From contig NZ_JAGIRL010000002.1 of the NCBI RefSeq assembly GCF_019012925.1, forward strand, positions 1 through 42,366: a stretch of 42,366 nt of DNA. Direction: 5' to 3'. Positions within the stretch are counted from its first letter, which is position 1; each line of letters opens with the position of its first letter. The position numbers and the translations under genes are program-made. The notes below the pieces were generated by a model that did not search any database, was not told where the DNA came from, and was given only the letters and a program-made list of their open reading frames with translations. Of this stretch, positions 14,826 to 22,959 are shown piece after piece. This DNA is from Fusobacterium sp. GTDB taxonomy: Bacteria > Fusobacteriota > Fusobacteriia > Fusobacteriales > Fusobacteriaceae.

Positions 14826-16106
14826 ATGATACATATAGTAATAGGATTGGTAGTTTTTATTGTGGTATTCTACTTGATGATAACAGAGAAAGTACCACAA
14901 GCTTGGGCAACAATGTTAGGTGGATTAATAATGGCATTGGTTGGAATAATTGATGAGGAGAATGCATTAGAGGCTATATCAGAGAGACTTGAAATTTTAT
15001 TTCTTTTGATTGGTATGATGATAATTGTTCACTTGGTATCTGAAACAGGGGTATTCCAGTGGTTTGCAATTAAAGTAGCTCAGTTAGTAAGAGGAGAACC
15101 ATTTAGATTGGTAGTTCTTCTAGCTGTTGTAACAGCTCTATGTTCAGCATTTTTAGATAACGTTACAACAATATTGCTAATGGCTCCAGTATCTATTTTA
15201 TTGGCAAAGCAATTAAAACTAGATCCTTTCCCATTTGTAATAACAGAGGTAATGTCTGCAAATATTGGTGGATTGGCTACATTAATAGGTGACCCTACAC
15301 AGTTGATCATAGGAGCAGAGGGAGGATTAGGATTTAACTCATTCTTACTAAATACAGCACCAATGTCAATTATAGCTATGATCATCTTAATAGCTAATGT
15401 GTATATAATCTATGGTAGAAAGATGAGAGTTTCAAATGAATTGAAAGCAAGAATTATGGAATTGGATTCATCAAGAAGTTTGAAAGAACCAAAATTGTTG
15501 CAACAAGCAGCAGTAATTTTTGCTCTTGTATTAGTAGGATTTATATTAAATAACTTTATAAATAAGGGACTTGCAATAATCTCATTATCAGGAGCAATAT
15601 TCTTGGTAGTTATTGCTAAAAGAAATCCAAAGGATATATTAGAGCATGTAGAGTGGGAGACACTATTCTTCTTTATAGGATTGTTTATGATGATTAGAGG
15701 AATAGAAAACTTAAACATTATAAATATAATAGGAGATAAAATTATACACTTAACAGAAGGTAAATTTGATCTAGCTGTTATAGCTGTAACTTGGTTGTCA
15801 GCAGCTTTTACATCTGTAATAGGAAACGTTGCCAATGCAGCTACTGTCTCTAAGATTCTAGGTGTTATGATACCTTCATTTGATGGACTAGGAAATACTC
15901 AGGCTTTTTGGTGGGCATTATCATTTGGTTCATGTTTAGGTGGAAATATAACTATTCTAAGTTCTGCAACTAACGTGGTTGCTGTTGGAGCAGCAGCAAA
16001 AGCTGGATGTAAAATAGACTTCTTTAAATTCTTTAAATTTGGAGGACTTATAGCTTTTGAAACACTATTAGTTGGAACATTATATCTATACGTAAGATAT
16101 ATGTAA
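14826..16106 (+). CDS. ArsB/NhaD family ion transporter
   Basis: A 426-residue membrane protein with 11-12 hydrophobic segments, in the ion transporter (IT) superfamily with ArsB, NhaD and the pink-eyed-dilution (P) protein. Signatures are FLDNVTTILLMAPV near 115-128, SANIGGLATLIGDPTQLI near 146-163, and the second-repeat copy GNVANAATVSKILG near 335 with GSCLGGNITILSSATNVVAV near 373. These loops carry the substrate and Na+ sites. Similarity to the P protein/NhaD group favours Na+/H+ exchange or organic-anion transport over arsenite, since no ars genes are near. AGGAGG precedes the ATG. It is co-transcribed with the EIIA-CBS gene and followed by a terminator. Confidence 0.85.
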   Translation: MIHIVIGLVVFIVVFYLMITEKVPQAWATMLGGLIMALVGIIDEENALEAISERLEILFLLIGMMIIVHLVSETGVFQWFAIKVAQLVRGEPFRLVVLLAVVTALCSAFLDNVTTILLMAPVSILLAKQLKLDPFPFVITEVMSANIGGLATLIGDPTQLIIGAEGGLGFNSFLLNTAPMSIIAMIILIANVYIIYGRKMRVSNELKARIMELDSSRSLKEPKLLQQAAVIFALVLVGFILNNFINKGLAIISLSGAIFLVVIAKRNPKDILEHVEWETLFFFIGLFMMIRGIENLNIINIIGDKIIHLTEGKFDLAVIAVTWLSAAFTSVIGNVANAATVSKILGVMIPSFDGLGNTQAFWWALSFGSCLGGNITILSSATNVVAVGAAAKAGCKIDFFKFFKFGGLIAFETLLVGTLYLYVRYM

Positions 16107-16146
16107 TTAAAAGGATTAAAAAAAACAAATAAATGTGTTAAAATAT

Positions 16147-16175
16147 GGAGTGGAGTAAAATTCACTCCTTTTATA
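16147..16175 (+). terminator. Terminator between transporter and biotin operon
   Basis: GGAGTG (16147-16152) pairs with CACTCC (16163-16168) and is followed by TTTTAT. It lies 41 bases after the transporter stop and 48 before bioB, overlapping an upstream in-frame ATG (16145), which argues against that ATG being the bioB start. Confidence 0.65.
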
Positions 16176-16222
16176 TTTCCAGAGAATTAGTAGTAGATTA
16201 TAAAGTACTGGGAGGAAATGAC

Positions 16223-17206
16223 TTGAAAAATTTTATAAAAAAACTAAAAGAAAAGATATTAAAAGAGGAAAACATAGAGTATGAAGAGGCAAAAGAACTT
16301 TTAAAGATATCAGTAGATGATACGGAGATATTAGATGAGCTGTGTAATTCAGCAAATGAGATAAGAAAAGTATTTTGTGGGGAGAGATTTGATCTATGTA
16401 CTATTACTAATGCAAAATCTGGAAGATGTAGTGAAGATTGTAAATATTGTGCTCAATCTAAATATTTTAAAACAGGAATAGAGGAGTATTCACTAATATC
16501 TAAAGAGAAAGCTCTAGAGGAAGCTAAAAAAGTTGAGAGTGAAGGGGCTCATAGATACTCTCTAGTAACAAGTGGGAGAGGAATTGGGAAAAATTCCAAA
16601 GAGATTGAGTTATTAGAGGAGACATATAATTTGTTAACTAAGGATACAAAGTTATCCCTATGTGCTTCACATGGAATATGTGATGAAGAGGTATTGAGAA
16701 GATTATACAGAGCTGGAGTGAAGACTTATCACCATAATTTAGAGACTTCAAGAGATTTTTATGGGAATATCTGTACAACTCATACTTATGATGAGAGAAT
16801 AAACACTATAAAATTGGCTCAAAAAGTTGGGTTACAAGTGTGTAGTGGTGGAATTTGGGGACTGGGTGAAAGTGATGAAGATAGGTTAAAAATGGGATTT
16901 GAATTAAAAAGACTCGGTGTTTTTTCAGTTCCAATCAACATATTAACTCCTATTCCAGGAACACCTTTAGAGAATAGTAAACCGGTGAATGAGAAAGAGA
17001 TATTGAGAATGATTGCAATCTATAGATTTATTTTACCCAAGGCTTATTTGAGATATGCAGGGGGAAGAATTAAATTGGGAGAGCTTCAAGAAAAAGGGAT
17101 AAAGTCTGGGATAAATTCGGCACTTACAGGAAATTTCTTAACAACTACAGGAACTACAATCCAAAAGGACAAAGAGATGATAAGGAGAAATGGATATGAA
17201 GTTTGA
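16223..17206 (+). CDS. bioB: Biotin synthase
   Basis: A 327-residue radical SAM enzyme that inserts sulfur into dethiobiotin. The radical SAM motif is CSEDCKYCAQS near residues 64-74; other family motifs are VTSGRG near 111, CASHG near 143, YHHNLETSRDF near 163, CSGGIWGLGES near 202, ILTPIPGTPL near 234 and RYAGGR near 272. I chose the TTG at 16223 because GGAGG sits 7 bases upstream and the protein then begins at the normal family position; an in-frame ATG at 16145 would add 26 residues and falls in the preceding terminator. First gene of the biotin operon; it overlaps bioD by 11 bases. Confidence 0.95.
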   Translation: MKNFIKKLKEKILKEENIEYEEAKELLKISVDDTEILDELCNSANEIRKVFCGERFDLCTITNAKSGRCSEDCKYCAQSKYFKTGIEEYSLISKEKALEEAKKVESEGAHRYSLVTSGRGIGKNSKEIELLEETYNLLTKDTKLSLCASHGICDEEVLRRLYRAGVKTYHHNLETSRDFYGNICTTHTYDERINTIKLAQKVGLQVCSGGIWGLGESDEDRLKMGFELKRLGVFSVPINILTPIPGTPLENSKPVNEKEILRMIAIYRFILPKAYLRYAGGRIKLGELQEKGIKSGINSALTGNFLTTTGTTIQKDKEMIRRNGYEV

Positions 17207-17879
17207 TAGAGGTTTTTTTATAATAGGAACAGATACAGATATAGGAAAAACTTATGTGAGTTCTCTGTTGTACAAAGGGATAAAAGAGATTGAAGGGAGC
17301 TATTACAAACCTGTTCAAAGTGGTTGTATCAGAAGAAATGGAGAGCTATATGCTCCAGATGTAGAGTTTGTATGCTCTATGAGTGAAAAAGAGTATGACA
17401 AGAATATGGTGACATATACTTTAGAAGCAGAGGTTTCACCACATCTAGCTAGTGAGTTAGAAGACATTAAGATAGATATTGAGAGAATAAGAGAGGCTTG
17501 GATTGAATTAAAAGAGAAATATAGATATATGTTGGTAGAGGGGGCTGGTGGCCTATATGTACCATTAATAAGAGATAAATTTTATATTTTTGATTTGATA
17601 AAAGAGCTAGATCTGCCAGTTATCTTAGTGTGTGGAAGTAAAGTTGGGGCAATCAATCATACAATTTTAACGATAGAAGCTCTAAAAAAAATGGGTATAT
17701 CTATTCACGGATTGGTTTTCAATAGAGTGAGTGAGGATTTAGAGTCAAATTACTTTGAAAAAGATAATATAGATGTGATATTGAAATTGAGTGGAATAGA
17801 GAGATCTCTATTGGTAAACTCTGGTCAGAGAGAGATTCCTAAAGAGGAGTTACAAAGATTTTTGGAGATAGAGGTATAG
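17196..17879 (+). CDS. bioD: Dethiobiotin synthase
   Basis: A 227-residue ATP-dependent carboxylase that closes the ureido ring of dethiobiotin from 7,8-diaminopelargonate and CO2. It has the P-loop FIIGTDTDIGKTYVSS near residues 8-23, KPVQSG near 40, the acidic loop EGAGGLYVPL near 114 and VCGSKVGAINHT near 146. ATG 17196 is preferred over ATG 17190 because AAGGAG (17182-17187) then has an 8-base spacing instead of 2. It overlaps the end of bioB and is followed after 3 bases by bioA. Confidence 0.94.
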   Translation: MKFDRGFFIIGTDTDIGKTYVSSLLYKGIKEIEGSYYKPVQSGCIRRNGELYAPDVEFVCSMSEKEYDKNMVTYTLEAEVSPHLASELEDIKIDIERIREAWIELKEKYRYMLVEGAGGLYVPLIRDKFYIFDLIKELDLPVILVCGSKVGAINHTILTIEALKKMGISIHGLVFNRVSEDLESNYFEKDNIDVILKLSGIERSLLVNSGQREIPKEELQRFLEIEV

Positions 17880-17882
17880 ATT

Positions 17883-19250
17883 ATGGAAAGATTAAGTGAA
17901 TTACAGAAAAAGGATTTAAAATATATTTTTCACCCTTGTTCTCAAATGAAAGACTATGAAGAGTTGCCACCTATGGTTATAAAAAAAGCTGAAGGAATAT
18001 ACTTAGAAGATGAGTTTGGAAATAGATATATGGATTGTGTATCTAGCTGGTGGGTAAATCTTTTTGGTCATTGTAATCCTAGAATAAACAAGGTTATCAA
18101 AGAGCAAATTGATAGTTTAGAGCATGTTTTATTTGTAAATTTTTCACATGAACCTGCTATAAGATTGAGTGAAGAGCTATCGAAGGTAGTTCCCAAAGGA
18201 ATTGAAAAATTTCTATTTGCTGATAATGGATCTTCAAGTATAGAGATGGCATTAAAACTTAGTTTTCAATATCAACAACAGAAAGGAAATGTGGGAAAAA
18301 CAAAGTTTATATCATTGACAAATGCCTACCATGGAGAGACTGTTGGAGCATTGGGAGTTGGTGATATAGATATATTCACAAAAACATATAGACCACTGAT
18401 AAAAGAGGGAATGAAAGCTGAAAAGCCAGAGTGCTATAGATGCCCCTATGGAGAGAATTTTAACTCTTGTGATGCACAGTGTTTTGAAAAGATGGAGGAG
18501 CTCATAGAGAAAAATCATCAAGAGGTGTCAGCTGTTATAATTGAACCAGTAGTTCAAGGTGCTGGTGGTATGAGGATATACTCACCAAAATATATAAAAA
18601 AGTTGAGAGAGTTGACTTTAAAGTATGATATACATTTGATTGCTGATGAGATAGCTGTGGGATTTGGAAGAACAGGGAAGATGTTTGCTATGGAACACTC
18701 TGGTGTGAGTCCAGATATTATGTGTATGTCTAAAGGGCTTACAGCTGGATATTATCCTATGGCAATAGTTGGAATAACTCAAGAGATCTATGATGGATTC
18801 TATGCTGATTATTTAGAGGGGAAATCATTCCTACACTCACATACATATTCAGGGAATCCAATAGGTTGTAGAATTGCTCTAGAGGTACTAAATATATTTA
18901 AAGATGAGAATATATTAGATGTTATTGAGAGAAAAGGTAGATATCTAAGAGAGAGAGCAGAGTCACTATTTAAAGATCATAAGTATATAGGTGAATATAG
19001 ACAGATTGGAATGATAGGAGCATTGGAGTTTGTAGCTGATAAAGAGAGCAAAGAGCTATTTCCAAGTGAAGATAGAGTAGGATATGAAATATATAAGATA
19101 GCATTGAAGAAGGGGGCTCTATTGAGACCATTAGGAAATGTAATATATTTTATGCCACCATACATAATAACAGAGGAAGAGATAGACCAGATGTTAAAAA
19201 TATGTAAAGAGTCTATTGATGAGTATATTAGTAGGAGAAAAAATGGATAA
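17883..19250 (+). CDS. bioA: 7,8-diaminopelargonate synthase (DAPA aminotransferase)
   Basis: A 455-residue class III PLP aminotransferase converting 8-amino-7-oxononanoate to 7,8-diaminononanoate. Motifs include SSWWVNLFGHCNP near 55-67, the substrate-pocket Trp pair, FADNGSSSIEMALKLS near 112, VQGAGGM, IADEIAVGFGRTGKMFAMEH near 254 and the PLP Lys in CMSKGLTAGYYPMA near 281. A Cys-rich stretch, CYRCPYGENFNSCDAQC near residues 182-199, marks the Firmicutes-like branch. In E. coli BioA the amino donor is SAM, while the B. subtilis relative uses lysine; sequence alone does not settle the donor here. Its end overlaps bioF by 8 bases. Confidence 0.93.
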   Translation: MERLSELQKKDLKYIFHPCSQMKDYEELPPMVIKKAEGIYLEDEFGNRYMDCVSSWWVNLFGHCNPRINKVIKEQIDSLEHVLFVNFSHEPAIRLSEELSKVVPKGIEKFLFADNGSSSIEMALKLSFQYQQQKGNVGKTKFISLTNAYHGETVGALGVGDIDIFTKTYRPLIKEGMKAEKPECYRCPYGENFNSCDAQCFEKMEELIEKNHQEVSAVIIEPVVQGAGGMRIYSPKYIKKLRELTLKYDIHLIADEIAVGFGRTGKMFAMEHSGVSPDIMCMSKGLTAGYYPMAIVGITQEIYDGFYADYLEGKSFLHSHTYSGNPIGCRIALEVLNIFKDENILDVIERKGRYLRERAESLFKDHKYIGEYRQIGMIGALEFVADKESKELFPSEDRVGYEIYKIALKKGALLRPLGNVIYFMPPYIITEEEIDQMLKICKESIDEYISRRKNG

Positions 19251-20361
19251 AAAAGTATTGGTAGAGGAGTTAAATAGATTGAAGGAGAGCTCTAATTATA
19301 GAAGTTTAACTCTTCAGAATGAAAATGGCTTAAATCTATCATCTAATGATTATCTAGGATTGGGAAGGGATAGAAGTTTGAGAGAGGAGTTCTACAGAGA
19401 TAATTTGCCAAGATTGTCTTCGAGCTCTTCTAGATTGATAGATGGATCTTATGATGAGATTATGGAGTTGGAGAGAAGAGCAGAAGAGATATATGGAAAA
19501 CCTTGTATTATGTTTAATTCAGGTTATGATGCAAACTCCTCTTTGATTGAAACATTTACTACTAAGGATACTCTAATTCTCACAGATAGATTAAACCATG
19601 CAAGTATCTATGATGGAATAATCCATAGCAAGGCTACTTTTCTAAGATATAAGCATTTAGATCTTATGAATTTAGAGGAGTTATTAAAAAAATATAGTAA
19701 GAGATACACTGATATTTTAGTAATTTCAGAAAGCATATACAGTATGGATGGAGATATTGCTGATATTGAGAGGTTGGTAGCTTTAAAAAAAGAGTATAAC
19801 TTCACTCTTATGATAGATGAGGCTCACTCGTATGGAGTATATGGATATGGGATCACCTATAATTTAAAATTGGTAAAAGATGTAGATTTTCTTGTAATTC
19901 CATTGGGAAAAGGTGGTGGCTCAGTTGGAGCTATGGTATTTTGTGAAAGAGAGTTTAAAGAGTATATAGTGAATAGAAGTAGAAAATTTATATACTCTAC
20001 AGCACTTCCACCTATCAATAGTTGTTGGAATCTTTTTATTCTCAATAAAATGAATGATTTTGAAGAGAGAAGAGCAAAATTGGAGATATTGAAAAACTAT
20101 ACTCTAAAACTATTGAAAGAGAATGGCATAAAAACTGAATCAACTACACATATTATTAGTATAGTTATTGGAGATAATGAGAGAGTAGTTAAAATATCTG
20201 ATAATATGAGGAGAAAAGGGTACATACTTTATCCAATAAAAGAGCCTACAGTGCCAAAGGGAACAGCTAGATTTAGAATTGGATTGAACCCGAATATAAC
20301 ACACTTAGAGATAGAAAAGTTTGTAGAGGAGCTAAGAGATGAAATTAATTCTGTTCTTTAA
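19243..20361 (+). CDS. bioF: 8-amino-7-oxononanoate synthase
   Basis: A 372-residue PLP enzyme condensing pimeloyl-ACP with alanine. It has NLSSNDYLGLG near 31-41, the glycine-rich start FNSGYDANSS near 93, DRLNHASIYDG near 115, IDEAHSYGVYG near 187-197 with Asp and His contacting PLP, and the PLP Lys in IPLGKGGGSVGA near 220. ATG 19243 follows AGGAG by 6 bases and lies 8 bases inside bioA; the in-frame ATGs at 19216 and 19219 have no such site. Slightly shorter than the E. coli enzyme (384). Next gene bioG starts 23 bases before its end. Confidence 0.93.
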   Translation: MDKKVLVEELNRLKESSNYRSLTLQNENGLNLSSNDYLGLGRDRSLREEFYRDNLPRLSSSSSRLIDGSYDEIMELERRAEEIYGKPCIMFNSGYDANSSLIETFTTKDTLILTDRLNHASIYDGIIHSKATFLRYKHLDLMNLEELLKKYSKRYTDILVISESIYSMDGDIADIERLVALKKEYNFTLMIDEAHSYGVYGYGITYNLKLVKDVDFLVIPLGKGGGSVGAMVFCEREFKEYIVNRSRKFIYSTALPPINSCWNLFILNKMNDFEERRAKLEILKNYTLKLLKENGIKTESTTHIISIVIGDNERVVKISDNMRRKGYILYPIKEPTVPKGTARFRIGLNPNITHLEIEKFVEELRDEINSVL

Positions 20362-20923
20362 TGGATGGGGTATGGATGAGAGAGTAGTAGAAGATGTAGA
20401 TCTGCCTAATGACTATGTTATAGAGATTTTAAACTATCCCTATACAATCTCCACAGACTTAGCTAGATATGAGGATATAGTACTTGTAGGTTGGTCATTT
20501 GGTTGTTACTACTTGAGTAAATTTGTATTGAGTCAGAAGAGAAAATTTAAAAAAGTGGTGGCTATCAATGGAAATGGAGAGGTCATTGGAAAAAATGGAA
20601 TCAATCCTAAGATGTTTGAGTATACACTATCTACTCTCACTCCAGAAAATCTATTAAAATTTTATAAAAATATGGGAATAGAGAGTGAGTTTAAGAAACC
20701 TCTAAAGAGATTTGAAGAGATAAAAGATGAGTTGGAATATTTTAAAGCTAATTATCTGCCTCTTGAGAATGTGTTTACAGAGATGATAATAGGAAAAGAT
20801 GACAGAATTATACCAAGTTTGAAGCAGAAAAGATATTGTGAGGAGAGAGGAATTTTGTATAAAGAGTTAGATATGGGACACTATCCCTTTGATATTATAA
20901 GATCTTGGGGGGAAATAGTATGA
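20339..20923 (+). CDS. bioG: Pimeloyl-ACP methyl ester esterase BioG
   Basis: A 194-residue alpha/beta hydrolase of the BioG (DUF452) type. It removes the methyl ester from pimeloyl-ACP methyl ester, releasing pimeloyl-ACP for BioF and doing the job of E. coli BioH. Residues LILFFNGWGMDERVV near 3-17 form the oxyanion region, VGWSFGCYYLSKF near 50-62 carries the nucleophile Ser, GKDDRIIPSLKQ near 152 the Asp and MGHYPFD near 179 the catalytic His. It overlaps bioF by 23 bases and bioC by 4 (ATGA), so translation is coupled. Pairing with bioC matches the BioC-BioG pathway known from other bacteria. Confidence 0.92.
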   Translation: MKLILFFNGWGMDERVVEDVDLPNDYVIEILNYPYTISTDLARYEDIVLVGWSFGCYYLSKFVLSQKRKFKKVVAINGNGEVIGKNGINPKMFEYTLSTLTPENLLKFYKNMGIESEFKKPLKRFEEIKDELEYFKANYLPLENVFTEMIIGKDDRIIPSLKQKRYCEERGILYKELDMGHYPFDIIRSWGEIV

Positions 20924-21585
20924 ATTTTGATAAAAAATTTTCCAACTATGAGGAAAATGCTAAGGTACAGAAAGAGGTTGCTTTAAAGCTTGTGAAATTC
21001 CTACAGGAGAAAGGGGTAAAAAAAGATAAAAATGTCTTGGAGATAGGTTGTGGAACAGGTATGTTTACTAGAGAGTTTGTGAAAGAGTTTACTCCTAAAT
21101 CCTTAATCTTAAATGATATGTATGATATTCAAAATTATTTAAAGGGTATAAACTATGATAAATTTTTACTTGGAAATATAGAGGAATTAAGCATACCAAA
21201 AAGTGATTTAGTAGTCTCAAGCTCTGTTTTTCAATGGTTAAATAATTTTACTAAAGTGATGGAAGAAATTTCAAAATCTACTACTGAATTGGGATTTTCA
21301 ATATATTTAGAGGGAAATCTAGAGGAGATAAAGGATCACTTTGGAGTTTCATTAAAATATCTTACACTGGATAATGTGGTTGAGATTTTAACAAGTCTCT
21401 ACTCAAAAGTAAAGTGGAAAAAAGAGAGTATAGAGATAAACTTCCCAACTCCATTAGAAGCATTAAGACACTTGAAAAATACAGGAGTCACTGGATTTGA
21501 AAGAAGTAGTGTTGGAAAAATTAGAAGTTATAATAAGACTACTTTAACATATTCTGTTGGATATTTTTATTGTAGCTCTCTATAA
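20920..21585 (+). CDS. bioC: Malonyl-ACP O-methyltransferase BioC
   Basis: A 221-residue SAM-dependent methyltransferase that caps malonyl-ACP as a methyl ester so that fatty acid synthesis can extend it to pimelate. BioC-type start FDKKFSNYEENAKVQKEVA; SAM motif I LEIGCGTGMFTREF near 45-58; NDMYD near 71; SSSVFQWLNNF near 98, the family's acceptor motif; and LRHLKNTGVTGF near 180. ATG 20920 overlaps the bioG stop and follows GGGGGGA; a TTG at 20905 without spacing support was set aside. It is shorter than E. coli BioC (251), mostly at the N-terminus. Last gene of the operon, followed by a strong terminator. Confidence 0.92.
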   Translation: MNFDKKFSNYEENAKVQKEVALKLVKFLQEKGVKKDKNVLEIGCGTGMFTREFVKEFTPKSLILNDMYDIQNYLKGINYDKFLLGNIEELSIPKSDLVVSSSVFQWLNNFTKVMEEISKSTTELGFSIYLEGNLEEIKDHFGVSLKYLTLDNVVEILTSLYSKVKWKKESIEINFPTPLEALRHLKNTGVTGFERSSVGKIRSYNKTTLTYSVGYFYCSSL

Positions 21586-21603
21586 AATAATTTAGTTTAA
21601 TAA

Positions 21604-21644
21604 AAAAAGGAAAAAATTACTAAGAGGTAATATTTTTCCTTTTT
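21604..21644. terminator. Bidirectional terminator, bioC / DUF4438 gene
   Basis: A long stem, AAAAAGG-AAAAA-ATTAC against GTAAT-TTTTT-CCTTTTT with one bulged A and a 6-base loop, lies between the convergent bioC and DUF4438 stops. The A and T arms provide a U tract in both directions. Confidence 0.85.
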
Positions 21645-21657
21645 CTTTATATTATAT

Positions 21658-22521
21658 CTATTTAATTCCTAGATAATAGGCAATATTAGCATTTTTCTCT
21701 ATTCTTCCTTTAATTTTAGAAGTAGGACAGCTAAGTATAGTTGTAACTCCAGGACCATGCCCAGCTTTGATGCAATCACTGTGTACAACAACCCCAATAG
21801 TTACAGATCCTTTTAGATAATCTCTACCAAAACAGTTGTTGCAATCTCTAAGTAAAACTAGATCTCCAAATCTAAGTTTATCAATACCATATTTTTCATT
21901 TGCCTCTTTATCTCCAGTCATAATATCATAATCTCCAGAAAATGCTGTAGAACTTCCAACTCCAGATCCCATAAGATACGGTGGAATCTCAGTAACAACT
22001 GGAACCTCAAGACAACCCTCATCACTTATTCTTATATCAAATTTTTCTAAAAGTTCTGGATCTATATTCATACAAGTAATATCTTCAAAGTTTTCAATTT
22101 TCAATCCTTGTCCATAAGCTTTTATTAATATCTTATCATCTAGAGATAATTTCTCAAGTGTTTCATCATCAAAATATACCAGAGTATGTTCAATACCACC
22201 ATGACCTCCAGTGACAAAACCAGTAGCTCCTTTAGCATCACCAGAAACAATTTTAGCTGTATTACCAATACAAGCAAGTAACATCATAGCTGTATTTTCA
22301 GCCACATTTTCATTTCTAACACTAACTCCAGGCTCAATATGATCTCCTACCCACTTCATACAAGAGTCTCCAACCTTTACATTGTAACATATACCACCAG
22401 TAGCTGGTAATATCATAGGTTTTCCCTCTCTACTTATTCTGTATGGTGAAGAAACAATAGGACTATGCACCTTTCCTCCAACTGATTGCATAACTAAATT
22501 CTCTTTGTTTGTTTTTATCAT
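21658..22521 (-). CDS. DUF4438 family protein
   Basis: A 287-residue soluble protein that I recognise as DUF4438, a family without an assigned reaction. Features are an N-terminal SVGGKVHSPI, GGICYNVKVGDSC near 42, a glycine-rich block GDAKGATGFVTGGHGGIEH near 93-111, PPYLMGSGVGSSTAFSGDYD near 181 and HSDCIKAGHGPGV near 252. The conserved His, Asp and Cys residues would suit a metal-dependent enzyme, but that is inference. No signal peptide. AGGAGG lies 5 bases before the ATG. It is divergent from the ACT-UPF0210 pair, and a functional link between the three is possible. Confidence 0.8.
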   Translation of the reverse strand: MIKTNKENLVMQSVGGKVHSPIVSSPYRISREGKPMILPATGGICYNVKVGDSCMKWVGDHIEPGVSVRNENVAENTAMMLLACIGNTAKIVSGDAKGATGFVTGGHGGIEHTLVYFDDETLEKLSLDDKILIKAYGQGLKIENFEDITCMNIDPELLEKFDIRISDEGCLEVPVVTEIPPYLMGSGVGSSTAFSGDYDIMTGDKEANEKYGIDKLRFGDLVLLRDCNNCFGRDYLKGSVTIGVVVHSDCIKAGHGPGVTTILSCPTSKIKGRIEKNANIAYYLGIK

Positions 22522-22597
22522 AACCTTCCTCCTAATGTTTAGACTCTTTTTATATCTTAATACATTTTTACTAGCAAGTAAAGATATATTATATTAT

Positions 22598-22626
22598 TTG
22601 ACATTTTCCCTATTTTGAGTTAATAT
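22598..22626 (+). promoter_or_regulatory. Sigma-70-type promoter of the ACT-UPF0210 operon
   Basis: TTGACA (22598-22603), 17 bases, TAATAT (22621-22626). Start expected near 22633, giving a leader of about 38 bases with AGGAGG before the ATG at 22671. Confidence 0.8.
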
Positions 22627-22670
22627 CTTTTATATAACATCTATTAAAAATATTTTTGCAGGAGGCTTTT

Positions 22671-22940
22671 ATGAAGTGTATTATAACTGTTGTAGGAACA
22701 GATAAAGTTGGAATTATTGCTAAAGTTTGTACATATCTATCAGAAGCAAATATTAATATTCTTGATATTTCTCAAACTATTGTAAGCGGATACTTTAATA
22801 TGTTGATGATTGTTGATGCAGACAAAGCTACTAAACCATTAGAGGCATTTACAGATGATCTAATAAATATAGGTGACGATTTAGGGGTAAAAGTTACAGT
22901 TCAACATGAAGACATATTTAATTGTATGCACCGTATATAA
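22671..22940 (+). CDS. ACT domain protein (UPF0237 family)
   Basis: An 89-residue protein that is a single ACT domain: CIITVVGTDKVGIIAKVCTY at residues 2-21, then NINILDISQTIVSGYFNMLMIVD near 28-50. ACT domains bind small ligands, often amino acids, and regulate an attached or partner enzyme; this resembles the GcvR N-terminal half. I chose ATG 22671, 6 bases after AGGAGG; a TTG at 22656 adds a non-conserved MQEAF. The UPF0210 gene follows after 19 bases, and this pairing is widespread, so the ACT protein probably senses a ligand for it. Confidence 0.9.
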   Translation: MKCIITVVGTDKVGIIAKVCTYLSEANINILDISQTIVSGYFNMLMIVDADKATKPLEAFTDDLINIGDDLGVKVTVQHEDIFNCMHRI

Positions 22941-22959
22941 TAACTAAGGAGGATTCATA

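Noticed and set aside
16145..16222. Extended N-terminus for bioB from ATG 16145
   Set aside because: The start lies in the terminator hairpin, and TTG 16223 has a well-spaced GGAGG.
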